NCBI RefSeq assembly: GCF_004208415.1
Contig: NZ_CP035758.1
Span: forward strand, 3,906,001 to 3,970,000
Source of the DNA: Ktedonosporobacter rubrisoli
GTDB lineage: Bacteria > Chloroflexota > Ktedonobacteria > Ktedonobacterales > Ktedonobacteraceae
Direction of reading: 5' to 3'
DNA: 64,000 nucleotides
Within the stretch, counting starts at the first letter, position 1. Each line of letters begins with the position of its first letter. The translations under genes were made by a program, and so were the position numbers. Below, one piece after another: positions 18,747-28,161 of the stretch. The notes beneath the pieces were generated by a model, which saw only the letters and a list, made by a program, of their open reading frames with translations, did no database searches and was not told the DNA's origin.

Positions 18747-21236
18747 TTAACTCAAGTGGCGATAGTCGTCGCGAATCCTTCTGGTTATAGGGTGCGTTGC
18801 CCCCAACTGCTGCTCACTGATGGCCAATGCCCGTTGATACAACGGCTCGGCTTGTTCATATTGCTCCTGATCTCGATATCCTTTTGCCAGCCCACTCAGC
18901 GTTTGGGCCACCTCAGGATGAGTTGGGCCTAGATGGTGTTCTTGAATGCTTAAGGCTCGTTGGTACAATGGCTCCGCCTCTTCAAACTTTTTCTGCTTCT
19001 GAAACAGGGTTGCCAGACCGTGGAGGGTTTCAGCAATATGTGGGTGTTCATCTCCCAACTGCTGTTCTTGAATGCTTAAGGCTCGTTGGTACAATGGCTC
19101 CGCCTGCTCATACCTGCCTTGATCCCGATACGTCGTCGCCAGATTGCTCAACGTGGAAGCTGTCTGCGGATTCTCTGGTCCCAACTGTTGTTCGCGCATG
19201 CGTAAGGCTCGTTGGTGCAATGACTCTGCTTTCTCATACCTGCCTTGATCCCGATACATCGTCGCCAGATTGCTGAGTGTAATCGCCAGTCTTAAGTGCT
19301 CAGGTCCCAACTGCTGTTCTTGAATGCGCAACACTTGTATCCATAAGGCTTCGGCTGTCTCATACTTTCCCTGCGTATAGTATAAGTTTGCCAAATTAAT
19401 GAGGGTATCCGCGATCCTGAGGTGAGATGATCCCAGCTGTTGTTCTTCAATGTGTAAGACTCGTTGGTAGAGGGGTTCGGCTGCTTCGTACTTTCCCTGT
19501 GTATAGCAGACAAGAGCCAGATTGTTGAGAGCTTCGGCGGTCTTGAGATGGGTGGGTCCCAAATGCTGTTCCTTCAACCGAAGAACTCGCTCTAAGAGTG
19601 TCTCGGCATTTGCGTACTTACCTTGTCTCCACAACAGCTGTGCTCGTTGCTGCAGCCGCGCAATCAAGCTGGTTCGGTCAAGGCTCTGTTGCTGCTCCGC
19701 CAGCTTTACTGCCTGTTCCACCAGTGGATCAGCCTCACGATAGCGTCCCCGTGCCAGCAGATATCCCCCAGTCTTATAAAGGAGCTCACCAGACTCAGGC
19801 AGATCACTACAGTTTGCTTCAATCAACGGGAGGCAAGCCAGGGCCTGGGCCAGGAAGCGCTCACATTGGACCCAGACGCCAAACTGTTCATGAGTCCAGT
19901 TCCCAGACTGGCTCTCAGGAAAGGCGGCATTAACCATACGGATGACACGCTGGCTCCATAGGCGTGCTGAGGCTGGTTCCATCTTGTCGACGAGCACAGC
20001 TTGTACCAGCCGATGCAGCGAGAGGGTTCGTGTTGTAGGAGAACGAGTCACCAGTGAGGCACGACGCAAAGCTGCCAGAGCCAGATCAAACTGATACGGA
20101 TCTGCCACGAACGAAGCCAATTCTGGCCCCAGATGAGATGCTCCAGCTACCAACATCTCTTCTGGAATAGCCTCTGGATGCAAGAAAGCACACAGGTGCA
20201 AGAGACCCTCTGCCGCTGAGTGCTCCCCGGTGATACGCTGGACTGAGAGCGAAAGGGTGGTACTCACAGAATCAGGATGAGTTCCACAATGCAGACCTCG
20301 GTATGCTAAGACGTGCTTGCGGTGGCTCTGATAGCGCGAGAGGTATTCAGATACACTACATCCCGTTTCTTCCAGGTAGGCCCCGGCCTGATCGAGTGCA
20401 AGAGGTAATCCCTGCAGCAGCCCCACAAGTTCACTTGCACTTTCTTCTGCTGGGACAGAAAGTGCTCTTTCCTCTGCAAGAGCAATGCCTGCGGTGGCTC
20501 CTTCAAGCTGCCTGCTGCGACGAAGCAGCAGGGCAATGCCCTCCTCGTTGTTCATCAGAGGTACTTCCAGCGGCTCGGCCAGAGGACCCAGCGCTTGGCG
20601 TCGAGTGGTGAGCAGAAGCGCCCCTACGCGCTGGGGTGGTAAGACCATTTGGAGGAGATCCAACTCTTCTATATTATCAGCGATGAGCAACCATCCTGGG
20701 TGGGAGGCAAGCCATTGCTGGACCGCTCCTACCATCTGGGCTTGCTGCGCCACCTTTCGTTGGGGAAGTTGCAACTGGTCCGCCACCTGCAGCAGACTCC
20801 TCATGAGGCTCTCCTGGGTCTCCGCCTCCAGCCAGAAGACGGCGCAATAGGCTGACGCAAAGCGGTAGGTATATTCTATTGCCACCTGCGTCTTGCCAAT
20901 CCCTGCCAGTCCCCAGAGCGCTAGCGGCTGCTCGACGGTGAGCCGGCTCGCTAAGGTGCGCAAGATCTGCTCGCGGCCAATAAAGAAGGGATAACGGGGA
21001 AACGGAACCGTCCAGAACCGAGCAAGAGGTACACGAGGCTTAAGCTCCTCAAAGAACTCCTCAGGAGGCAGATCGAAGAAACTAGCAAGTTGCTGCTGAG
21101 CAAAGGAGCGAGGAATCGCCAGATCATGCTCCCAACGTCTAATCGCTTTTGAGGAGAAACCCAGGGCCTCTGCCAGGGCTTCCTGCGTCAGATGGCGTCG
21201 CTGCCGTTCCTGACGCAAACGTGATCCAAAACTCAT
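18747..21236 (-). CDS. XRE HTH / NB-ARC / kinesin-light-chain TPR regulator
   Basis: About 829-aa STAND protein. An XRE helix-turn-helix occupies residues 1-55 (LTQEALAEALGFSSKAIRRW). A link with FIGREQIL leads to the NB-ARC ATPase with P-loop GLAGIGKT and LLIADNIEEL as Walker B-like. The C-terminal third is a run of 42-residue tetratricopeptide repeats of kinesin-light-chain type (ANAETLLERVL, YEAAEPLYQRVL, YEQAEPLYQRAL). Several copies are very alike at DNA level, so the array may vary in number. The start at 21236 is set by the HTH and by AAAGAGGG upstream; a longer frame to 21383 reads as low-quality sequence. It could be a transcription regulator or a defence-type STAND sensor; no effector domain is visible. 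Confidence 0.85.
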   Translation of the reverse strand: MSFGSRLRQERQRRHLTQEALAEALGFSSKAIRRWEHDLAIPRSFAQQQLASFFDLPPEEFFEELKPRVPLARFWTVPFPRYPFFIGREQILRTLASRLTVEQPLALWGLAGIGKTQVAIEYTYRFASAYCAVFWLEAETQESLMRSLLQVADQLQLPQRKVAQQAQMVGAVQQWLASHPGWLLIADNIEELDLLQMVLPPQRVGALLLTTRRQALGPLAEPLEVPLMNNEEGIALLLRRSRQLEGATAGIALAEERALSVPAEESASELVGLLQGLPLALDQAGAYLEETGCSVSEYLSRYQSHRKHVLAYRGLHCGTHPDSVSTTLSLSVQRITGEHSAAEGLLHLCAFLHPEAIPEEMLVAGASHLGPELASFVADPYQFDLALAALRRASLVTRSPTTRTLSLHRLVQAVLVDKMEPASARLWSQRVIRMVNAAFPESQSGNWTHEQFGVWVQCERFLAQALACLPLIEANCSDLPESGELLYKTGGYLLARGRYREADPLVEQAVKLAEQQQSLDRTSLIARLQQRAQLLWRQGKYANAETLLERVLRLKEQHLGPTHLKTAEALNNLALVCYTQGKYEAAEPLYQRVLHIEEQQLGSSHLRIADTLINLANLYYTQGKYETAEALWIQVLRIQEQQLGPEHLRLAITLSNLATMYRDQGRYEKAESLHQRALRMREQQLGPENPQTASTLSNLATTYRDQGRYEQAEPLYQRALSIQEQQLGDEHPHIAETLHGLATLFQKQKKFEEAEPLYQRALSIQEHHLGPTHPEVAQTLSGLAKGYRDQEQYEQAEPLYQRALAISEQQLGATHPITRRIRDDYRHLS
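18815..19630. repeat. 126-bp tandem repeats encoding TPR units
   Basis: The coding sequence contains successive about 126-bp units (42 codons) sharing blocks such as GCTCGTTGGTACAATGGCTC and CTGCCTTGATCCCGATAC. Near-identity of neighbouring units suggests recent duplication or gene conversion within the gene. Confidence 0.6.
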
Positions 21237-22012
21237 ACCCTCTTTGTGCCTTTCCTGCATGTCCCTGGGAAAGTGGAAACATCCTTGATGACTGAGTGTT
21301 GATCTGCAAACTGAAGTAGAAACTGAGCGCGTAGAACAACAGAGAACCTGAAAGAGTATAGCATACCTGCTTGCAGGAGACAAGAAGGCAGTATAGCAAG
21401 GTGTGCATACGCGTAAAAATGATCAGTATTCAGTTGGTATTCCTATTTTAAAGAATTAAGTTAATATGGCGACAAATCGGACAAGTAACGAGCTTGCAGT
21501 GAGGAGTACATTGCCGAGCTCGTCCTGGCTTTTCATAGGAACATTGCTCTTACGAGAACCTCAAGCTCTTCTCGCCCCATGCTCAGTTGCCCGTTCTGGC
21601 GCTCCCCGCCAAGCGCACAAAGCAATTGCTTTGTTCTGGTTCTATTTTTACAGCAAAACCATATGAGGAAAGAGGAAGAAGCAAAAGTCCGGTAAAAAGT
21701 CCGGGGATCGTCCTGGGCAAATCAGACCTCTCCAGGTATCCTTTTCTTAGGAAACGCTCTGGTCACATCCGGTACGTCGCGAGACGGTACGCCTGTTTCT
21801 CAGCGCTTCATGTTAGCCATAGGGTCAACAAGAACTATTCCTCTCTCATAGTGGCTCAGGGAAGAAAAAGGGACAAAGAGAGGAAAAGGTGTGCCATCTC
21901 TCACAGCCGACATTTTAACCAGAGGTATACAGACGCATGATCCAACGATAGGAGGAAGTCATCTTCTCTCCTCGAAATTCGGCTCATGCATATTCCTGGA
22001 AAAGGAGAAATC
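21237..22012. other. Intergenic, nothing recognised
   Basis: About 775 bases between divergent genes. Frames present are short, basic and without ribosome sites. No repeat, tRNA or clear regulatory structure was found. Confidence 0.4.
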
Positions 22013-22225
22013 ATGGCAAAATATGTGAAGACCCTTGTCGTCGTCCTGGCATGCACAAGCGCTCTCATCTGCGTACTGGCACTGGGAGCTTTTGCTGCTC
22101 CAAACGTGAATCCCGCTGGAACGCGTGTCACCTTCATTGGACAAAGCAATCCGAATACCAAGGATCAAAGCAGTCCGAATACCAGAGGTGGCGGCACATC
22201 TTTGGATCTCGGTGTAGAGTACTAA
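22013..22225 (+). CDS. Small secreted protein, unknown function
   Basis: A 70-aa product starting MAKYVKTLVVVLACTSALIC. It has a clear Sec signal: a basic start (K3, K6), a hydrophobic core to about residue 27 and an Ala-rich stretch (GAFAAPN) suitable for signal peptidase I. The mature part would be about 40 residues, rich in Asn, Thr and Gly with two related segments (SNPNTKDQ and SSPNTRGG), and no cysteine. AAAGGAGA sits 6 bases before the ATG and a good terminator follows at 22313, so it is a self-contained transcription unit. I do not recognise a family. An earlier in-frame ATG at 21986 would spoil the signal peptide. Confidence 0.7.
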   Translation: MAKYVKTLVVVLACTSALICVLALGAFAAPNVNPAGTRVTFIGQSNPNTKDQSSPNTRGGGTSLDLGVEY

Positions 22226-22312
22226 GCTGCGGCAAAACATGACGGTAGGATGCTCGAATTGATACAGCTAGAGCTGTCCATACCCATCGGCCAATCTGAT
22301 AGGTGAAGGCCC

Positions 22313-22344
22313 AGGACGAAGAGGCGGGCATTGCTCTTCGTCCT
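22313..22344 (+). terminator. Probable rho-independent terminator
   Basis: AGGACGAAGAG and CTCTTCGTCCT form a perfect 11-base stem with a 10-base loop, followed by GTTTACTCTT. It ends the unit of the small secreted protein and may also serve the convergent oxidoreductase gene. Confidence 0.75.
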
Positions 22345-22478
22345 GTTTACTCTTAAAAAGATGTGATATGACGCAGGTAGGTGTGCAGCCAGCAGAAACT
22401 TCTCTCTGGCACCATCAGAATTTTCTTTTGCGCCGGGCCGATCATCCCTTTCCTATTCGGACAGTTTTTCAGCACTCT

Positions 22479-23416
22479 CTACGCCAGATACAGAACAACT
22501 TTACCAGTGAATTGTCTTTGTAAAAAGCGTTGTGCGACCTCACCAATGTCGTGCCAGGATGCCTCCACCTCGATTGACGTCAGCAATTTCTGCTCGGCTA
22601 CCAGTTGCGCAAGCCAGGCCAGATCCTCAGAGGCAGCACGACGCTGTAATTCTGTAGACATCCTCAATCCGTAGAGGGTAACCCCCCAGTAGCGTTGAAA
22701 TTTCTGAGATCAAAGGTGACCGAAGGAGATACCGACCAGCCCAGCGTGACGCAGATTCCCCCAGGTGGCAGCAGCGAGAGTGCGCTCGCCAGCGCTTTCC
22801 CACCGAGCGACTCGATAATCAAATCATAGGGGCCATAGGCACGTGCAGGCTCAAGATCGTCCCCTACAATCACCTGATCGGCTCCCGCTTCGCGGATTAA
22901 GGCCTCATGACGAGCCTGGCGAGCCGTCCCGACGATAGAGGCCCCACTGAGCCGAGCGAGCTGATGCGCGAAGAGTCCCACCCCACCCGTGGAACCGGTA
23001 ATCAACAGGCGTCTGTTCAGAAGCAGTCCGCCTTTCTCAAGCGCACGAAGCGCGGTAACTCCAGCAACAGGTAAGGTTGACGCTTGAGCATACGTTACGT
23101 TGTCAGGAATTAGTGCAAGCATGTTCGTTGGAACTGCTACTTGTTCAGCCCATGCCCCTGCATTAGGAGGCATGCCTACAACCCGACTTCCGACCTGTGG
23201 CCCTGCCCCATTGGCAGCCTGCTTGATAACGGTTCCAGCCAGGTTCCAGCCAAGCCGCCGGCCAGCCTCGGCGTATAGCACTTCGCCGCGATTCAAAGAA
23301 GTGGCCTCTACTTGAACAAGTGCTTCCGATGGGCCAGGCTGGGGTGCCTCGACCTCCTTGATGACAAATCGTCCTGGAACATCAGAATCAACAACGATCG
23401 CGCGTATTGAACTCAT
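22479..23416 (-). pseudogene. Zinc-free MDR oxidoreductase, frameshifted at a G6 run
   Basis: NADPH-dependent quinone oxidoreductase-like protein. The first frame (23416 to 22664) has the GroES-like part (VQVEATSLNRGEVLYA) and the Rossmann motif LITGSTGGVGLFAHQLARL, then stops after NATGG. The other frame (to 22479) carries the remainder (VTLYGLRMSTELQRRAASED, then GEVAQRFLQRQFTGKVVL), the normal C-terminus. The switch is in six Gs (CCCCCC at 22682-22687 on the plus strand); one extra G restores TGGVTLYGL. This is therefore either a sequencing error or a phase-variable or inactive gene. AAAGGAAAG precedes the ATG. A MarR gene with matching operator-like palindromes lies upstream on the same strand and probably regulates it. 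Confidence 0.85.
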
Positions 23417-23493
23417 TTCTTGCTTTCCTTTCGTTTTCGAGCCATTTCACCTTGTCTCAGACAGGCCTTGAGCAAAAATAGCCTCTTCCATAA

Positions 23494-23511
23494 TATTATG
23501 CCGGCATAATA
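23494..23511. promoter_or_regulatory. Perfect 18-bp palindrome, candidate MarR operator
   Basis: TATTATGCCGGCATAATA is fully self-complementary and lies 78 bases upstream of the oxidoreductase start, between it and the MarR gene. Its first ten bases recur upstream of the MarR gene at 24023. A TATTATGCCG element at both promoters strongly suggests one shared dimeric repressor. Confidence 0.65.
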
Positions 23512-23558
23512 ATTAGAGAAAAAAAAGCTTCTCCTGATGTTTCTCTGGAAGGCAAAAT

Positions 23559-24011
23559 CTAGCTGCGCGAGAAATTGGCTGCCGCCTGGACGAGCAAGCG
23601 GCGAAAGAGGAGCTGTTCTGCTTGACTCATGCCCTGCACGAGGCAAGCATCGAGGTCTTTCCAGATGTGCAAAGTTGGCTCACAAAGACGCCGGCCTTTT
23701 TCCGTCAGATACACCCGCGAGATCCGAGCATCCTCGGCATCCTGACGACGGATCAGCAGCTCCTCTTTTTCCATGCGCTGGACCATTTTTGCGACAGTGC
23801 CAATCTCGACGCCAAGCCGAGCTGCGAGCTGAGACTGTGAGAGACCATCCTCCTCCGCTAAGCGGAAAATGACCAGCTCTTGACCCGTGTGGAGGCCGAT
23901 GTTCTGATACCAGACTTCCCCCTGTTGACGAAAAGCTTTACAGAGCCGTACAAGGGACAAACTTATACTCTCTTCAAGATACGTTGTTATCGGTTCGTGC
24001 ATAGATCTCAC
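23559..24011 (-). CDS. MarR-family regulator of the adjacent oxidoreductase
   Basis: A 150-aa winged-helix protein. The DNA-binding region reads LSQSQLAARLGVEIGTVAKM, the wing is DAEDARISRVYLTEKG, and long N- and C-terminal helices form the dimer domain. AGGTGAG precedes the ATG. It is followed by the MDR oxidoreductase and has an operator-like element on each side (24023-24043 and 23494-23511). This arrangement is typical of quinone- or electrophile-sensing MarR regulators; one cysteine (C24 region, LCKAFRQQ) could be a sensor, but that is speculation. Confidence 0.88.
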   Translation of the reverse strand: MRSMHEPITTYLEESISLSLVRLCKAFRQQGEVWYQNIGLHTGQELVIFRLAEEDGLSQSQLAARLGVEIGTVAKMVQRMEKEELLIRRQDAEDARISRVYLTEKGRRLCEPTLHIWKDLDACLVQGMSQAEQLLFRRLLVQAAANFSRS

Positions 24012-24022
24012 CTATTATTTAT

Positions 24023-24043
24023 TATTATGCCGTCTAAATAATA
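24023..24043. promoter_or_regulatory. Second, imperfect copy of the TATTATGCCG operator
   Basis: TATTATGCCG-TCTA-AATAATA shares its first ten bases with the perfect palindrome at 23494 and keeps a weaker right arm. It lies 12-32 bases upstream of the MarR start, as expected for an autoregulatory site. Confidence 0.55.
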
Positions 24044-24269
24044 GCAGGTATGTTGAGTCAGGTCAACCCCCTAGCCTCTTTCGTGAATGGCCAAGCTCTC
24101 TCTTCGTTCCATGAAGGGCTAAAGTGGTCTACTTACAAAGGGAGCAAGTGGACCTACTCAATCATCCACTTTCGGTGTACCATACAAGAACAAGCAGGAT
24201 AAGGGACCGCCAAATGTTCAATGTTAGAATGTTAGAAGTACAACTTGACGAAAGCACATTTTTCGCAAC

Positions 24270-24609
24270 CAGCCATTGCAGCTGACCGCTATGGGATAGC
24301 ATATCTGGTAATTCATGAAGAGCTTCAAGGCGACTATATGTTAGTAGACCGGTGGACCGCTAGTGGCGTTATCCAACATCACATCTATAACGCTCCGAAA
24401 GGATAAAGGCCATCTTGAGTGTCACTGGCCCGCAGGAACTTGCAGTGTGCTTGTTTAAGCGTAAGGCCTGGGTCGATTACGGTACTCCGCAATCCCCGCG
24501 TCCGGACTTTGAAGCCTACTTGATGCGGAGAATCAACGCAGAGGTCTGCGAAAAGTTCAGGATGTTACCTTCTCCGAGAAAGAAAGGAAGCATGGTATGG
24601 AATCAGTAG
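24270..24609 (+). pseudogene. Remnants of an unrecognised gene
   Basis: Two short frames in succession look like protein. The first reads AADRYGIAYLVIHEELQGDY and ends at a stop near 24405. The second (24415-24609) reads SVTGPQELAVCLFKRKAWVD with DFEAYLMRRINAEV and ends inside the start of the next gene. Neither is a full known family and the first lacks a start, so this is probably decayed. The second frame's GAAAGGAAG region provides the ribosome site for the molybdopterin oxidoreductase. Confidence 0.3.
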
Positions 24610-26732
24610 TTCAAAGGTCTGGGCGCTTCAGTGCCTCCTCAACTGAGGGCGATGTGCTGGTATATGGCGCTTGCCCACTGGATTGTCCCGATGGATGTAG
24701 TTGGGTCGTCACGGTTCGTGATGGAAAAGCCGTAGGCCTGCGGGGAGTAGCCGAGCATCCTTTTACCAGTGGTGCACTCTGTGTGAAGATGAATGGGTAT
24801 CTTTCGCACGTTTCGGCCCCCGATCGGCTGCTCTACCCGCTTCGGCGAGTTGGGAAAAAGGGGGAAGGCCGCTTCGAGCGCATCAGTTGGGACGAGGCAA
24901 TTGGAACAATGGCAGCGAAACTTAACGATACCATTGCCAGCTACGGGGGCGAAGCCATCTGGCCCTACCAGGGAACCGGAACGTTGGGCTTTCTACAAGG
25001 AGTGAACGGGAGTGCTGGCGCACGGCTCTGGAATGCGCTTGGCGCCAGCAAACATAATGCCGTAGCAATCTGCTCACTGGCTGGAGGGATTGGATCAAGC
25101 TACACTGTAGGCGTCAATCGTGGTATAGACCCTGAATCCTTGCAATATGCCAGGCTAATCCTATTGTGGGGCACGAATGTACTGACCAGCCACCATCATC
25201 TCTGGAAGTTCATTCTGGCCGCACGGCGCAAAGGCGCTTTCATCGTCGCTATCGATCCGATCCACACGAGGACTGCGGCTCAGGCGGACGAACATCTCGC
25301 ACCTCTTCCAGGAACAGATGCCGCACTGGCTCTGGGACTGTTGCATGTGATTGTTGAGATGGGAGCCGAAGACAGGGAGTTCATTCAAGCAAATACCCTC
25401 GGCTGGGAGCAATTTCGGGCCCGCATTGCCCAGTTCCCTCCCAGTCGAGTCGCCGCGATTACCGGTCTTGACGAAAGTAGGATCGTAGCGCTCGGACAGC
25501 GTATTGCCACGACGCGACCAACAGCTATTCGAGCCACGATGGGCTTGCAGCGCCACGCGGGTGGCGGCATGACGCTACGTACCCTAACCAGCATTCCCGG
25601 CGTCACCGGCGATTGGGGACGACTGGGTGGTGGACTGGTCTACTCCACTAGCGGCTACTTCCCAGCTAATCTCGCTGATCTTTGGCGTGAGGAGCTTCTG
25701 AAGAAGCCCGTCCGAACTCTGGTTATGACACGTCTTGGCGAAGGGCTAACTGAACTGTCTGATCCTCCAGTCCAGGCTCTCATCATCTATGGAAGCAATC
25801 CTCTTGCTAGCGTTCCCGACCAGAACAAGATCCGGTGCGGCCTCTCACGCGAAGATCTGTTCACAGTGGTCATCGAACACTTTCACACTGATACCGTCAA
25901 ATATGCAGATATTGTCTTGCCTGCAACAATGCAGCTCGAACATGCTGATCTGCACGATGGCTATGGACATCTCTATATTGCCTGGAATGCTCCAGCCGTT
26001 GCCCCTCCAGGCGAGTGTTTACCCCATACTGAGATCTTCCGACGTCTTGCTCGCGCCATGGGTCTTGACAATCCCTTGCTCTATGAGAGCGATGAAGCTC
26101 TGGCGCGTCAAGTGCTACAATCTGAGCATCCAGCACTTAAAGGCATCACGTTAGAACGTCTTCAACAGGAGGGCTGGGTTCGGCTGGCTTACCCAAATCC
26201 CTTTATGCCGTTCACTGATGGGTTCCCAACGCCATCCGGCAAGCTCGAATTTTACTCTGAGACGGCGAAAGCGGATGGCTATGATCCCCTACCTGGGTAT
26301 ACACCACCCTACGAAGCAGCCTCTGTCCAAAATGAGCTTGCCCAACGCTTTCCTCTCGTCCTGCTGGCGACCGCCTCCCATTTCTTTCTAAACTCAACGT
26401 TTGCAAACAAACCAGATCTCCTTCGCAAGGCTGGCTCCCCTAAGATTACCCTTCACCCTGTGGATGCAGCCAGGCGTAGGATCAAGGATGGAGACTTGGT
26501 ACGTGTCTTTAACAACCGAGGCAGCTTCATAGCACTGGCTCAGGTGAGCGATCATGTGCGACCGGGGGTTGCAGCCACAACTAAGGGATATTGGCCTGGG
26601 CAGTCGGAAAGTGACTCCAATGTCAATGCGACAGTAGCTGAACGTGACGCCGATATGGGTTCGGGTGCCGTATACCACGATAATCGAGTCGAAGTAACTC
26701 TCGTTGGATGTGAAACACAAGAGAAGGTGTGA
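24597..26732 (+). CDS. Molybdopterin oxidoreductase (DMSO reductase family)
   Basis: A 711-aa Mo/W-bis-MGD enzyme. The N-terminal [4Fe-4S] site is C-x3-C-x3-C (ACPLDCPDGCSW) with the fourth cysteine in GALCVK, near residues 24-62. Then come the molybdopterin domains (RISWDEAIGTMAAKL; LLWGTNVLTSHHHLW; IIYGSNPLASVPDQ) and a C-terminal dinucleotide-binding domain (ITLHPVDAARRRIKDGDLVRV; VAATTKGYWP). No twin-arginine signal is present, so it is cytoplasmic. The residue that would bind the metal (Ser, Cys or Sec) is not clear; CSLAGGIGSSYTVG is in the usual area. Substrate unknown; this branch includes formate dehydrogenase-like and thiosulfate/polysulfide-like proteins. No electron-transfer subunits or maturation genes are nearby. 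GAAAGGAAG precedes the ATG. Confidence 0.87.
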   Translation: MESVVQRSGRFSASSTEGDVLVYGACPLDCPDGCSWVVTVRDGKAVGLRGVAEHPFTSGALCVKMNGYLSHVSAPDRLLYPLRRVGKKGEGRFERISWDEAIGTMAAKLNDTIASYGGEAIWPYQGTGTLGFLQGVNGSAGARLWNALGASKHNAVAICSLAGGIGSSYTVGVNRGIDPESLQYARLILLWGTNVLTSHHHLWKFILAARRKGAFIVAIDPIHTRTAAQADEHLAPLPGTDAALALGLLHVIVEMGAEDREFIQANTLGWEQFRARIAQFPPSRVAAITGLDESRIVALGQRIATTRPTAIRATMGLQRHAGGGMTLRTLTSIPGVTGDWGRLGGGLVYSTSGYFPANLADLWREELLKKPVRTLVMTRLGEGLTELSDPPVQALIIYGSNPLASVPDQNKIRCGLSREDLFTVVIEHFHTDTVKYADIVLPATMQLEHADLHDGYGHLYIAWNAPAVAPPGECLPHTEIFRRLARAMGLDNPLLYESDEALARQVLQSEHPALKGITLERLQQEGWVRLAYPNPFMPFTDGFPTPSGKLEFYSETAKADGYDPLPGYTPPYEAASVQNELAQRFPLVLLATASHFFLNSTFANKPDLLRKAGSPKITLHPVDAARRRIKDGDLVRVFNNRGSFIALAQVSDHVRPGVAATTKGYWPGQSESDSNVNATVAERDADMGSGAVYHDNRVEVTLVGCETQEKV

Positions 26733-26736
26733 TTTC

Positions 26737-26940
26737 CTGCAGGAGCGCAGCAAAATCCTGGAAGGGCAGGTGGCCAAAGATAGCTATTACAGCAGCCTCC
26801 CGCCCTCTTCAGATAGCTTTGTTCGTCCCCTCAAGAGCTTGCAGTAGTTGAGTGACAAGAAACCTGGAGGACAACAAGGCCATCGAGGGCATATCATCCA
26901 ACCAGGCGGAAAGTCGAGGTCCTGCGCCAGATTTCCACAA
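26737..26940 (+). pseudogene. IS66-family transposase fragment
   Basis: Directly after the oxidoreductase stop, a frame reads LQERSKILEGQVAKDSYYSS, then LPPSSDSFVRP, a TAG, then KKPGGQQGHRGH. This is the conserved N-terminal zinc-finger-proximal region of IS66 TnpC transposases. It contains a stop and decays after about 65 codons. No terminal repeats were found; the rest up to 27079 shows nothing else. Confidence 0.75.
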
Positions 26941-27079
26941 GTTGATCATTAGCCTGTTGATGTGCAGACCGGCACGATGCGCTACTTTTATAGCGCATAG
27001 GCAAAGCTCTACCGCCGACTGGTCAAGATGAAATGCCTGTAGTTGCGCTCATAGGAAAGGTGAAAGGCAAAAATGCGCA

Positions 27080-28141
27080 TCATTGAACAGATAGCTTCAT
27101 CCAACGACCAGTGCTCTCGCCCTCAGCTAATCTTAGCCGTTGTTCCTCACTGCCGCCACGATACCAGAACAATTCCAATGCAGCCTGACCCATCTCTCTA
27201 GCGCTCTCGAATGAGACACGAAATAGCTCCCGCGTCTTCGCAAACTCAGCAATCTGTGCAAGGATGCGTGCCCGAATAGGCTCAGGGATCTGGTAGAGGA
27301 CGTAGCTATGATAGAGACACAGTATTGCCTCAACTGGTACCTGCTTCAGCACTTCAGGCAGCCGATCAACCATGTCACCAACAACCATCGGCCTCGGGTG
27401 CTGGCGAGCTATGATCAGAGCAGATTCCAGGAGCTGTGCGCGGTCTCGGTGCTCCGGCCAGATCAAAGCCCTTAGCCAACGTACGGCCTCTTCCTCATGA
27501 ACATCCAGCGGATGAAGGTCAATTCCCATTCGCCAGCATATCTTTGGGATCTTCTTTGGTAACGCTGGCACTCTCTCGCCTCGTACCTCACAGTGGATCT
27601 GGACAGGAGAGGTATGTACCCCCACATACCCAGCAGCCCCATAGTCATAGCCGTAGCGATCCCAGAGCATATTCAGCCCAGCACTTGGCCCCAGTTCAAG
27701 CATCGCTAATGGTCGATATCCCCCATGCTGTGCTACCAGGGCAAAAGCCGGTAACAATATTGCACAGCGCCCTACATTATTCGTCTGCACTCCATAGGTA
27801 CTCACCAACCGGCAGATTTCCTCAGCATATTTCAAACAAAAGGCCCGAAAATAGGGATAGGCCTCACCATGGGGCCGCGGCCTTATGGTGAAGTTGGGAT
27901 AAAATTCAACAAGTTCATCTTGCACGCCACTAAGGAGTAAATACTGCACCGCAGCGAAAAGCATATGCGGTCGCATCGACTTGGTAGTAGCATGCAAAAC
28001 CAACTGCAAAATTTCCTTATCAAGAGATGCGCACCGTGCCAGCCAGGCATAGAGAGGTGACGCATTGGCGGCATCGGTGCGGTCAAAGCTAGAGGCAGCA
28101 TGATGGGCAAAATTCCACTTCACGTCATCCAGTTCTGTCAC
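27080..28141 (-). CDS. DUF2332 family protein
   Basis: A 353-aa protein that matches DUF2332: the N-terminal region has SPLYAWLARCA, a conserved middle FRAFCLKYAEEICRLV and the glycine-rich motif LAMLELGPSAGLNMLWDRYGYDYG, which resembles the SAM-binding motif I of methyltransferases, with a later acidic strand VVGDMVDRLPEVL. A methyltransferase-like fold is likely, but the activity of the family is not established to my knowledge. The start is a GTG at 28141 with a strong GAGGAGGAG 6 bases upstream. It follows the ABC substrate-binding protein gene by only 20 bases on the same strand, so the two are probably co-transcribed. Confidence 0.85.
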   Translation of the reverse strand: MTELDDVKWNFAHHAASSFDRTDAANASPLYAWLARCASLDKEILQLVLHATTKSMRPHMLFAAVQYLLLSGVQDELVEFYPNFTIRPRPHGEAYPYFRAFCLKYAEEICRLVSTYGVQTNNVGRCAILLPAFALVAQHGGYRPLAMLELGPSAGLNMLWDRYGYDYGAAGYVGVHTSPVQIHCEVRGERVPALPKKIPKICWRMGIDLHPLDVHEEEAVRWLRALIWPEHRDRAQLLESALIIARQHPRPMVVGDMVDRLPEVLKQVPVEAILCLYHSYVLYQIPEPIRARILAQIAEFAKTRELFRVSFESAREMGQAALELFWYRGGSEEQRLRLAEGESTGRWMKLSVQ

Positions 28142-28161
28142 TATCTCTCCTCCTCGGGCAG

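Noticed and set aside
18827..19276. Repetitive plus-strand frame (LECLRLVGTMAPP units)
   Set aside because: Repeats are the mirror of the TPR-coding units on the other strand.
18815..19630. CRISPR-like array suggested by regular repeats
   Set aside because: Units are 126 bases with no short constant repeat or unique spacers, and they encode TPRs in frame.
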